A stretch of DNA of 27,424 nt from a virus. The DNA lies in IMG/VR virus record IMGVR_UViG_3300035241_000048, positions 1-27,424 of that record. One strand, given 5' to 3'. The notes beneath the pieces are model-generated. The model saw only the letters and a list, made by a program, of their open reading frames with translations. It was not told the DNA's origin and ran no database searches. A program made the translations under genes and the position numbers. This document shows, piece by piece, positions 22,332 to 26,696 of the stretch (positions are counted from its first letter, which is position 1; each line of letters opens with the position of its first letter).

Positions 22332-22988
22332 ATGACCGACACCACCACCGAGGCCCCGGCCGAGAAGCCCGCCAAGGCCGTACCAGCGCCGCGCGCCTGC
22401 ATCTGCTCCCGATTCGAGATCGGCAGCGATGGTGCACGTGAGACCACCGGCTGCCGACAGGAATCAATCCGGGGCTTCGCCCAGGGCCACGACGCCAAGC
22501 TGGCCTCGTTCCTGGTCACCGCGTACGCCGAGAACCAGGAGATCCGGGAGAACACGCCCGAGGGCACCAAGGTGCACGCCACCCCGAGCGCGGCCGTGGC
22601 CGACGTCAGCGCGGCCCTGCAGACCAAGGTGGAGCGCATGACGGAGAACGCCGTCAGCAAGCGCGACGCCCGACTCGCCCGTGAGGCAGCCAGGGCGCAG
22701 GCCAAGGCCGAGCGTGAGGCCGAGGCCCAGCGCAAGAAGGACGAGCGTGAGGCCAAGAAGAACGAGGCCAAGCCCCCGCGCGAGGTCGGCGCCAAGGTGG
22801 CCGAGGGCACGGTCGTCAGCGACGGTCCCTCGCGGTTCTCCATCATCAAGGTCGGTCGCCACGAGTACGAGGCGGACATCGACCCGAACACCAAGGTCGC
22901 GACCTACCGCGACCAGGAGGGCGTGGAGCAGACCCGCGAGGAGGGCGCCTACCGGCTACGCAAGCTGGCGGACGCGCCTGCCGCCTGA
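22332..22988 (+). CDS. Cys-motif/GHDAKL protein with Ala/Lys/Glu coiled coil, paralogue A
   Basis: This 218-residue protein is a paralogue of the one at 23341. N-terminal C23-x-C25 and C41 precede IRGFAQGHDAKLASFLV (H53 in GHD), a candidate metal-binding module of the type seen in several actinophage proteins. The middle (about residues 115-155) is a highly charged Ala/Arg/Glu/Lys coiled coil. The C-terminus has IKVGRHEYEADIDPNTKVATYRDQEG, a small beta module also seen in the paralogue. The charged middle could bind nucleic acid. It is first in the rightward string and has the strongest promoter. GGAGGACGAG fits the ATG at 22332. Function unknown. Confidence 0.82.
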   Translation: MTDTTTEAPAEKPAKAVPAPRACICSRFEIGSDGARETTGCRQESIRGFAQGHDAKLASFLVTAYAENQEIRENTPEGTKVHATPSAAVADVSAALQTKVERMTENAVSKRDARLAREAARAQAKAEREAEAQRKKDEREAKKNEAKPPREVGAKVAEGTVVSDGPSRFSIIKVGRHEYEADIDPNTKVATYRDQEGVEQTREEGAYRLRKLADAPAA

Positions 22989-23004
22989 CGTGATTTAGGT
23001 CACA
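22989..23004 (+). promoter_or_regulatory. Crp/GlxR-like palindrome CGTGA-N6-TCACA
   Basis: The site begins directly after the stop codon at 22988 and matches TGTGA-N6-TCACA at nine of ten positions. It starts 53 bases upstream of the -10 at 23042. Two equivalent sites occur at 23896 and 24632. Confidence 0.45.
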
Positions 23005-23031
23005 GTGCCCCGGGGGGTTCCCTCGGGGCAC
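23005..23031 (+). terminator. Terminator hairpin whose loop carries the next -35
   Basis: GTGCCCCG (23005-23012) pairs with CGGGGCAC (23024-23031), with inner wobble pairs. The loop holds GGTTCCCT, the -35-like element of the following promoter. Confidence 0.7.
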
Positions 23032-23047
23032 ATCCATATGGTAAAAT
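23018..23047 (+). promoter_or_regulatory. Promoter TTCCCT-N18-TAAAAT with TGG extension
   Basis: The sequence TATGG-TAAAAT-AGAAATA (23037-23054) is an extended -10 in strongly AT-rich context; TTCCCT in the terminator loop is 18 bases upstream. It drives the gene at 23090. The leader here is A-rich and unstructured, unlike the other cassettes. Confidence 0.75.
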
Positions 23048-23089
23048 AGAAATATAAGAGAGAGAAACACCAAAACAAGGGAGCTCGAA

Positions 23090-23242
23090 ATGAACGCCAC
23101 CGCCGCCCTCCTCGCCCAGGCCAACATCGTCGTCCGCAACCGCCGGATCTACCGCGATGGCGTCCAGATCGACGGCGTGCAGCGCAACAACAAGGCCGCC
23201 CTGAGCGTCGCGGTTGCCTACGCGCTGGGCTACATGAACTGA
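23090..23242 (+). CDS. Small protein, unknown
   Basis: This 50-residue protein (MNATAALLAQANIVVRNRRIYRDGV..., ending ALGYMN) is short, with a helical Ala/Leu start, a basic middle (RNRRIYRDG) and a helical end (KAALSVAVAYALGYM). It has a promoter at 23018-23047, AAGGGAG upstream of the ATG and a following hairpin, so it forms a complete expression cassette. It is too short for confident family assignment. It could be an inhibitor of a host protein, as many such early phage genes are, but nothing in the sequence shows this. Confidence 0.78.
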   Translation: MNATAALLAQANIVVRNRRIYRDGVQIDGVQRNNKAALSVAVAYALGYMN

Positions 23243-23250
23243 CACCGGGA

Positions 23251-23268
23251 GGGGGGTTGCTTCCCCCC
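23251..23268 (+). terminator. Hairpin between 23090 and 23341 genes
   Basis: GGGGGG (23251-23256) pairs with CCCCCC (23263-23268) around TTGCTT. The loop also contains the -35-like TTGCTT of the next promoter. Confidence 0.6.
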
Positions 23269-23286
23269 CGCCCAATATGGTAAAAT
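23257..23286 (+). promoter_or_regulatory. Promoter TTGCTT-N18-TAAAAT with TGG extension
   Basis: TATGG-TAAAAT-AGAGATA (23276-23293) with TTGCTT (23257-23262) 18 bases upstream inside the hairpin loop. It drives the gene at 23341. Confidence 0.7.
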
Positions 23287-23297
23287 AGAGATAGAAC

Positions 23298-23320
23298 GGA
23301 GGGGGGGCGGCCCCCCCTCC
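23298..23320 (+). other. Leader hairpin
   Basis: GGAGGGGGGG (23298-23307) pairs with CCCCCCCTCC (23311-23320) with a 3-base loop, a 10-bp all-GC-rich stem starting about five bases after the predicted transcription start and followed by the ribosome site AAGGAG. Confidence 0.6.
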
Positions 23321-23340
23321 CCACCCCGAAGGAGCACAAA

Positions 23341-23895
23341 ATGGCCACCACCACCGCCCCCCGCAAGACCACCACTCTCCACGCCTGCGAGTGCTCCAAG
23401 TGGGAGTTCGACTTGGACGTGGAGCGCGACGACGACTACAGCACCGGCTGCACCGCGCAGACCAAGCGGATCTTCGCCCAGGGCCACGACGCCAAGCTGG
23501 TCGGATTCATGGTCCGGGCCGAGCTGGCCGGTCACGACATCAGCCGCACGGACGGCGGGGTGTTGGTGACCTTCGGGGGGGCCGTGCACGCGGCGGGCAA
23601 AATCAGCGAGGCGCTCGCCGTCAAGGCGGAGGCGATGCTCACGGCGCAGGTGGCCAAGGCCACCAAGAAGCGGCACCGCACCGAGGTGAAGGCGGCAGGC
23701 GCCAAGCTGGCATTGGCGGAGTACCAGGAGGCCAAGCAGGCCAAGGCGGAGATCCCCCCGATCGAGGCGGAGATCAAGGTCGGCCGTTGGACCTACCCGG
23801 CGCTGGTCGAGACGGTGAGCGGCGAGGCGACCTACACGGCGAAGTCGGGCGTCGTCCGGACCCTCGCCCGGGGCGAGTACATCCTCCTCCCGTGA
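23341..23895 (+). CDS. Cys-motif/GHDAKL protein, paralogue B
   Basis: This 184-residue protein shares with paralogue A (22332) the C-x-C ... TGC ... FAQGHDAKL layout: C16-x-C18, C37 and FAQGHDAKL (residues 45-53), then a shorter Ala/Lys helical middle (AVKAEAMLTAQVAKATKKRHRTEVKAAG), and the C-terminal IKVGRWTYPALVETVSGEATY that matches KVGRHEYEADI in A. The acidic insertion in the Cys region differs. AAGGAG lies nine bases before the ATG. It is followed by a Crp-like site and a terminator. The paralogues probably bind related partners; metal or nucleic acid binding is inferred from the residues, not known. Confidence 0.82.
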   Translation: MATTTAPRKTTTLHACECSKWEFDLDVERDDDYSTGCTAQTKRIFAQGHDAKLVGFMVRAELAGHDISRTDGGVLVTFGGAVHAAGKISEALAVKAEAMLTAQVAKATKKRHRTEVKAAGAKLALAEYQEAKQAKAEIPPIEAEIKVGRWTYPALVETVSGEATYTAKSGVVRTLARGEYILLP

Positions 23896-23911
23896 TGTGA
23901 TCCGGTTCACA
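23896..23911 (+). promoter_or_regulatory. Crp/GlxR-like palindrome TGTGATCCGGTTCACA
   Basis: It is an exact match to TGTGA-N6-TCACA, the site class used by Crp and GlxR regulators of actinobacteria. It begins right after the stop at 23895 and starts 51 bases upstream of the -10 at 23947. Confidence 0.5.
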
Positions 23912-23937
23912 GGGCCGGGGGGGTTACCTCCCGGCCC
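23912..23937 (+). terminator. Terminator hairpin whose loop carries the next -35
   Basis: GGGCCGGG (23912-23919) pairs with CCCGGCCC (23930-23937). The loop contains TTACCT, the -35-like element of the next promoter. Confidence 0.65.
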
Positions 23938-23952
23938 CTCCTATGGTAGAAT
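23924..23952 (+). promoter_or_regulatory. Promoter TTACCT-N17-TAGAAT with TGG extension
   Basis: TATGG-TAGAAT-AGAAATA (23942-23959) with TTACCT (23924-23929) 17 bases upstream. It drives the gene at 23999 and, by lack of another promoter, also the one at 24303. Confidence 0.75.
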
Positions 23953-23966
23953 AGAAATATAAGGGA

Positions 23967-23981
23967 GGGGGACAGGCCCCC
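23967..23981 (+). other. Leader hairpin
   Basis: GGGGG (23967-23971) pairs with CCCCC (23977-23981) around ACAGG, about eight bases after the predicted transcription start, followed by GGAAGGAG. Confidence 0.5.
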
Positions 23982-23998
23982 GCCGGAAGGAGACCAAA

Positions 23999-24247
23999 AT
24001 GAACGCCGCGATCTTCACCCCAAACGCCCAGACCACCGAGACCGAGCGCGAGCTGATCGTCACGATCGAGCCGACCGAGGGGAACGCGTTCGCCGTCCGG
24101 GTCATGGCGATCAACTCGATCGACGCCGTGGACAAGGTGATCGAGTGGGCTGGCGACATGGAGGTGGAGGACGCGCGGGTCGAGGGCACGCGGGCCGAGG
24201 TCGAGGCCATCCACGGCAGCCAGGACGCGCTGGAGCTGATCAAGTAA
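23999..24247 (+). CDS. Small acidic protein, unknown
   Basis: This 82-residue acidic protein has a strand-helix pattern: ERELIVTIEPTEGNAFAVRVMAINSIDAVDKVIEWAGDMEVEDARVEG, ending in a helix SQDALELIK. It could be a small ferredoxin-like fold, but I see no diagnostic motif. GGAAGGAG is eight to ten bases before the ATG. A perfect hairpin follows its stop. It is followed by a basic 44-residue protein in the same transcript, so the acidic/basic pair could interact; this is speculation. Confidence 0.8.
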   Translation: MNAAIFTPNAQTTETERELIVTIEPTEGNAFAVRVMAINSIDAVDKVIEWAGDMEVEDARVEGTRAEVEAIHGSQDALELIK

Positions 24248-24255
24248 CACCCCCC

Positions 24256-24280
24256 GGCCCCCGGGACCGACCCGGGGGCC
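24256..24280 (+). terminator. Hairpin between 23999 and 24303 genes
   Basis: GGCCCCCGGG (24256-24265) pairs with CCCGGGGGCC (24271-24280) around ACCGA. No promoter follows, so it may attenuate or be read through into the gene at 24303. Confidence 0.65.
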
Positions 24281-24302
24281 TCACCCCGATGGAGGACAAG
24301 CA

Positions 24303-24437
24303 ATGGGACTCAAGGACCTGTTTGGCATGAGCACCAAGCACACCGGCCAGCACCAGGTGGGCAAGCACACCGCCCAGGGCCAGACCGCACGTAAGCCGAA
24401 GGTGAAAAAGACCAGCACCGGCAAGAAGGGCAAGTAG
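24303..24437 (+). CDS. Very basic 44-residue protein
   Basis: This Lys/His/Gln-rich protein starts MGLKDLFGMSTKHTGQHQVG and has a tail with ARKPKVKKTSTGKKGK. It is probably disordered and binds RNA, DNA or an acidic protein through charge. GATGGAGGAC is seven to ten bases before the ATG, a good ribosome site. It shares a transcript with the acidic protein at 23999. It is too short for a family call; the strong ribosome site and the terminator on its 3' side favour a real gene. Confidence 0.72.
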   Translation: MGLKDLFGMSTKHTGQHQVGKHTAQGQTARKPKVKKTSTGKKGK

Positions 24438-24443
24438 CAATTG

Positions 24444-24470
24444 GCCCCCCGGGGGATTCCTCCGGGGGGC
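24444..24470 (+). terminator. Terminator hairpin whose loop carries the next -35
   Basis: GCCCCCCGG (24444-24452) pairs with CCGGGGGGC (24462-24470). ATTCCTC in the loop is the -35-like element of the next promoter. Confidence 0.65.
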
Positions 24471-24485
24471 ACCCTATGGTAGGAT
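24457..24485 (+). promoter_or_regulatory. Promoter TTCCTC-N17-TAGGAT with TGG extension
   Basis: TATGG-TAGGAT-AGAAATA (24475-24492) with TTCCTC (24457-24462) 17 bases upstream. It drives the 24529 micro-gene. Unlike three other cassettes no Crp-like palindrome is present. Confidence 0.75.
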
Positions 24486-24494
24486 AGAAATATC

Positions 24495-24510
24495 GGGGCC
24501 GTCCGGCCCC
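24495..24510 (+). other. Leader hairpin
   Basis: GGGGCC (24495-24500) pairs with GGCCCC (24505-24510) around GTCC, about three bases after the predicted transcription start. Confidence 0.55.
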
Positions 24511-24528
24511 CTCACCCAGGGAGCGCCA

Positions 24529-24636
24529 ATGAACAAGACCCGCCGCCGTTCGCTGCTGATGCTGGTCGCCATCCTGCTCGTCGAGACCGGATGGGGGTCG
24601 GGCTGCGAGGCCGTGACCCGCGCGCTCGGAATGTAA
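24529..24636 (+). CDS. 35-residue membrane or lipoprotein-like peptide
   Basis: This peptide has a basic start (MNKTRRRS), a hydrophobic stretch (LLMLVAILLVETGW) and a short polar end with Cys26 (GSGCEAV). It resembles a single-pass membrane micropeptide or a degenerate lipoprotein signal, since GSGC lacks the usual Leu at -3. It has its own promoter, leader hairpin and AGGGAG ribosome site, so expression looks intended. Its stop lies in the Crp-like site of the next cassette. Role unknown. Confidence 0.65.
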   Translation: MNKTRRRSLLMLVAILLVETGWGSGCEAVTRALGM

Positions 24637-24647
24637 TTCCATTCACA
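24632..24647 (+). promoter_or_regulatory. Crp/GlxR-like palindrome TGTAA-N6-TCACA
   Basis: This site matches TGTGA-N6-TCACA at nine of ten positions, overlaps the stop codon at 24634-24636 and starts 55 bases upstream of the -10 at 24687. Confidence 0.45.
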
Positions 24648-24676
24648 GTGCCCCGGGGGGGATTCCTCCGGGGCAC
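24648..24676 (+). terminator. Terminator hairpin whose loop carries the next -35
   Basis: GTGCCCCGG (24648-24656) pairs with CCGGGGCAC (24668-24676). The 3' part of the loop contains ATTCCTC. It is nearly identical to the hairpin at 23005-23031. Confidence 0.7.
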
Positions 24677-24692
24677 ACCCGTATGGTAAAAT
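24663..24692 (+). promoter_or_regulatory. Promoter TTCCTC-N18-TAAAAT with TGG extension
   Basis: TATGG-TAAAAT-AAACATA (24682-24699) with TTCCTC (24663-24668) 18 bases upstream. It drives the 24746 gene. Confidence 0.75.
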
Positions 24693-24703
24693 AAACATAG
24701 AAC

Positions 24704-24721
24704 GGCGGGGTTGGTCCCGCC
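24704..24721 (+). other. Leader hairpin
   Basis: GGCGGG (24704-24709) pairs with CCCGCC (24716-24721) around GTTGGT, about five bases after the predicted transcription start. Confidence 0.5.
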
Positions 24722-24745
24722 CCCTCTCGCCCCGAGGAGTACGAA

Positions 24746-24907
24746 ATGAACAAAACCGCCGAAGTCGCCCTCGCCCTCTTCGCCCTACTCTGCGGCTTGA
24801 GCCTGGTCGTCATCTCCACGGTCGAGGGTGGCGTCTTGCAGGCCATCATCGGTGGTCTGATCACCGGCGCTGCCCTGGCCAATCTGGTGCGCGCTGGACG
24901 CCGGTAG
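24746..24907 (+). CDS. Small two-helix membrane protein
   Basis: This 53-residue protein has two hydrophobic segments (EVALALFALLCGLSLVVIS, residues 6-24, and VLQAIIGGLITGAALANLV, residues 30-48) and a basic tail (RAGRR). It has its own promoter, leader hairpin and GAGGAG site. It is the last gene of the rightward string before a convergent terminator. A role at the host membrane, for example in exclusion of other phages, is possible, but nothing specific is visible. Confidence 0.75.
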   Translation: MNKTAEVALALFALLCGLSLVVISTVEGGVLQAIIGGLITGAALANLVRAGRR

Positions 24908-24922
24908 CCCCCGGGACACCGA

Positions 24923-24966
24923 GAGGCCCCGATCCCACCCGCGCGCTAAATAGGGATCAGGGCCTC
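24923..24966. terminator. Bidirectional terminator between small-gene string and leftward operon
   Basis: GAGGCCCCGATCCC (24923-24936) and GGGATCAGGGCCTC (24953-24966) form a 14-position stem with one C-A mismatch and a 16-base AT-containing loop. It is placed between convergent genes ending at 24907 and 25029. Bases 24967-25028 show nothing further. Confidence 0.8.
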
Positions 24967-25028
24967 CGCATTCCTCCCGTGAGCTGCGAGACCGCCCCCC
25001 GGCCAGGCTAGGGGACGGGCACCGCACG

Positions 25029-25259
25029 CTACTCCGGGGGAGGTCCGTTCAGCAGGAAGGCAGCCACCCGCAGGACCATGGCGGCGCGCTCCTCGAACGT
25101 CGGGACCTTGCCCTCGGGGTAGCCTCGGGCGTTGGTCCTGGGCTGCGACCACCGCTCGACGATCGCCTCCGCCTTCTCGATGGCTGCCGCCCGCAAGTCG
25201 GGGCCGGTCAGTTCGGTGGACTTAGGGAGAACGGGGACCTTGAATCGCTCGTCATTCAT
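25029..25259 (-). CDS. Small protein, unknown
   Basis: This 76-residue protein (MNDERFKVPVLPKSTELTG..., ending AAFLLNGPPPE) is mostly helical: DLRAAAIEKAEAIVERWSQPRTNARGYPEGKVPTFEERAAMVLRVAAFLL. Short proteins with GKVPTFEERAAMVLRVAAFL-like ends occur in actinophage early regions without assigned function. Its ATG at 25259 overlaps the dUTPase stop (ATGA), so it is translated after that enzyme. No motif tells its role. Confidence 0.75.
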   Translation of the reverse strand: MNDERFKVPVLPKSTELTGPDLRAAAIEKAEAIVERWSQPRTNARGYPEGKVPTFEERAAMVLRVAAFLLNGPPPE

Positions 25260-26173
25260 TGTCCGGTGCTCCCCCATCCGTTCTCGCCGCGCGGGTGCTC
25301 GGGCAGCTCGTCGACCTGCGTGACCTGGCCCATCCAGGCGGGAAGCAGCACGTACTGGGCGAGTCGCTGCCCCGGCTCGACCGTGATCCACTCGGTGTTG
25401 TGGTTGACCACGGCGACCATCAGCTCGCCGGTGTAGCCGGAGTCGATCACCCCGAGCTTCACCTCGATCCGCAGCTTGGCCCACGCCGACGAGCGCCCGA
25501 TGATCAGGCCCCAATAACCGGCGGGAACCGAAGCGCGCACCCCGGTGCGGATCTGGGTGTAACCGCCCGGCGGGATCTGGTGCTGCTCGATCACCGTGAG
25601 GTCGATCCCCGCGTCCGTTTCGTGCGCCCGGCTCGGCGCGCTGGCTGCCCCGTCCAGCTTGACCGGCAGGTCCGGGTACAGCGGGGCAGCGGGCGGCATC
25701 TGGGTTTCCTCGTCGGTCCAGGCGGGCACGTACGGCTCGGTTCGCAGCGCGTCGATGATCGCCTGCCGGGCCATGGTCGCCCCGCCCTGGAGTGCGGCCT
25801 GGAATTCCATCCAGCCGACGACCGTCGCGCCCCGGTTGGCCCAGTTTGCCATCTGGACGCTAGTCCGGGCCAGCGTCTCCTCAGTAAGGATGACCACCGG
25901 CTTGTTCATGAACAGCGCATCCTCGATCTCGCGCGGGACACCGAGGGTCGGGACTCCGGGCGGCAGCCAGGCCAGCAGGGCATCCGCCACTGACAACGCG
26001 GCCGTGTTGATTTGGTCGACGATCAGCATGTCGGAGGGGGCGGGCTCGCTGAGGGTGAATGCCCCGGCGGGCTGGAACACCGACACCCCCGCGTCGTTCA
26101 GGGCAGCGATGGCGTCCCCCGGGATGCCGGGCAGCTTGGCCTGGTCGATTGGGTGGGCGAAGTAGACGAGCAT
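25256..26173 (-). CDS. dut: Fusion of deoxyribosyltransferase-like domain and dUTPase
   Basis: This 305-residue protein has two domains. Residues 1 to about 130 resemble the nucleoside 2-deoxyribosyltransferase fold (YFAHPID at the start; a DALLAWLPPGVPTLGVPREIEDALFMNKPVVIL block with Glu82 at the usual catalytic position). Residues about 180-305 are a trimeric dUTPase with all five motifs: HETDAGIDL (184), GRSSA (226), GVIDSGYTGE (241), GQRLAQYVL (268), RGENGWGSTG (295). dUTPase converts dUTP to dUMP, keeping uracil out of phage DNA. The last motif has Trp in place of the common Phe. ATG 26173 has AAGGAG seven bases upstream; longer readings start inside the terminator hairpin. Confidence 0.9.
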   Translation of the reverse strand: MLVYFAHPIDQAKLPGIPGDAIAALNDAGVSVFQPAGAFTLSEPAPSDMLIVDQINTAALSVADALLAWLPPGVPTLGVPREIEDALFMNKPVVILTEETLARTSVQMANWANRGATVVGWMEFQAALQGGATMARQAIIDALRTEPYVPAWTDEETQMPPAAPLYPDLPVKLDGAASAPSRAHETDAGIDLTVIEQHQIPPGGYTQIRTGVRASVPAGYWGLIIGRSSAWAKLRIEVKLGVIDSGYTGELMVAVVNHNTEWITVEPGQRLAQYVLLPAWMGQVTQVDELPEHPRGENGWGSTGQ

Positions 26174-26191
26174 GGTTCTCCTTGGGGTGAG

Positions 26192-26223
26192 CCCGGGGCC
26201 GTTCCACGTGAAACAGCCCCGGG
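26192..26223 (-). terminator. Hairpin with parS-like core
   Basis: CCCGGGGC (26192-26199) pairs with GCCCCGGG (26216-26223); the inner part also pairs with G-U wobbles in the minus-strand RNA. The arrangement lies eight bases past the stop of the gene ending at 26232 and so can terminate it. The centre, GTTCCACGTGAAAC at 26201-26214, agrees fully with the bacterial parS core GTTNCACGTGAAAC bound by chromosomal ParB. Confidence 0.65.
26200..26215. other. parS-like palindrome
   Basis: CGTTCCACGTGAAACA differs from the ParB/Spo0J consensus TGTTNCACGTGAAACA only in its first base. It lies in the gap between two leftward genes. It could bind host ParB or be a by-product of a hairpin with a CACGTG centre. 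No parA/parB gene is visible in the window. Confidence 0.5.
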
Positions 26224-26231
26224 ATTCTAAG

Positions 26232-26696
26232 TTAGCTCGGGGGGTTGCGCGAGTCGCCGTGGCTGAGCAGCGGGTGGATCGCGAGGATCTTGGCACCACC
26301 CTCGCGCTTGCGCTTCGGCAGCGGCTTGAAGTGGCGGGTCAGCTGCCCCGCCAGCTCGCCCAACCAGCCGGGGCCGAGCTGGTAGTCGTGCCAGTCGGAC
26401 CAGGTCCGGCCCTTCATGGTCCGGACCCGGATCGTGCGGCAGCCGTAGCCGAGCGAGACCCCGAGGTCAGTGCCCGGCAGGACCAGCTCCTCCGGCCGAC
26501 CCGGCACGGCCGTGAGCTTGTAGTAGGCGACGATCCAGGCCCGCATTCTGGCCATCTGCCGCTGTGGGCTGACGTCCACAGCGCCCTGGGCCGACGTCTG
26601 CTCGGCGATCCAGTCGCTGGTCGAGTTACTCACATTTCCTCCGCAGGTGCAGTGATCGTTGGATAGGGTCGGGTTGGTCGCTACCGGGCAGGTCAT
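26232..26696 (-). CDS. Unknown protein of leftward operon
   Basis: This 154-residue protein begins with a Cys/His-containing stretch (MTCPVATNPTLSNDHCTCGG) that could bind metal, then a helical part (QRQMARMRAWIVAYYKLTAVP), a beta part (VSLGYGCRTIRVRTMKGRTWSDWHDY) and a very basic segment (RHFKPLPKRKREGGAKIL). The start is coupled to the stop of the preceding gene (ATGA at 26693-26696). An internal GTG could start at about residue 22. The basic part suggests nucleic acid binding. No family recognised. Confidence 0.72.
   Translation of the reverse strand: MTCPVATNPTLSNDHCTCGGNVSNSTSDWIAEQTSAQGAVDVSPQRQMARMRAWIVAYYKLTAVPGRPEELVLPGTDLGVSLGYGCRTIRVRTMKGRTWSDWHDYQLGPGWLGELAGQLTRHFKPLPKRKREGGAKILAIHPLLSHGDSRNPPS

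Noticed and set aside
22295-22894. 199-codon minus-strand frame opposite paralogue A
   Set aside because: It has Ser/Ala/Leu-rich composition that mirrors the charged coiled coil on the other strand and no start signal.
25259-25993. Long rightward open frame opposite the dUTPase gene
   Set aside because: The opposite strand encodes all five dUTPase motifs; the rightward frame has no recognisable sequence or ribosome site.
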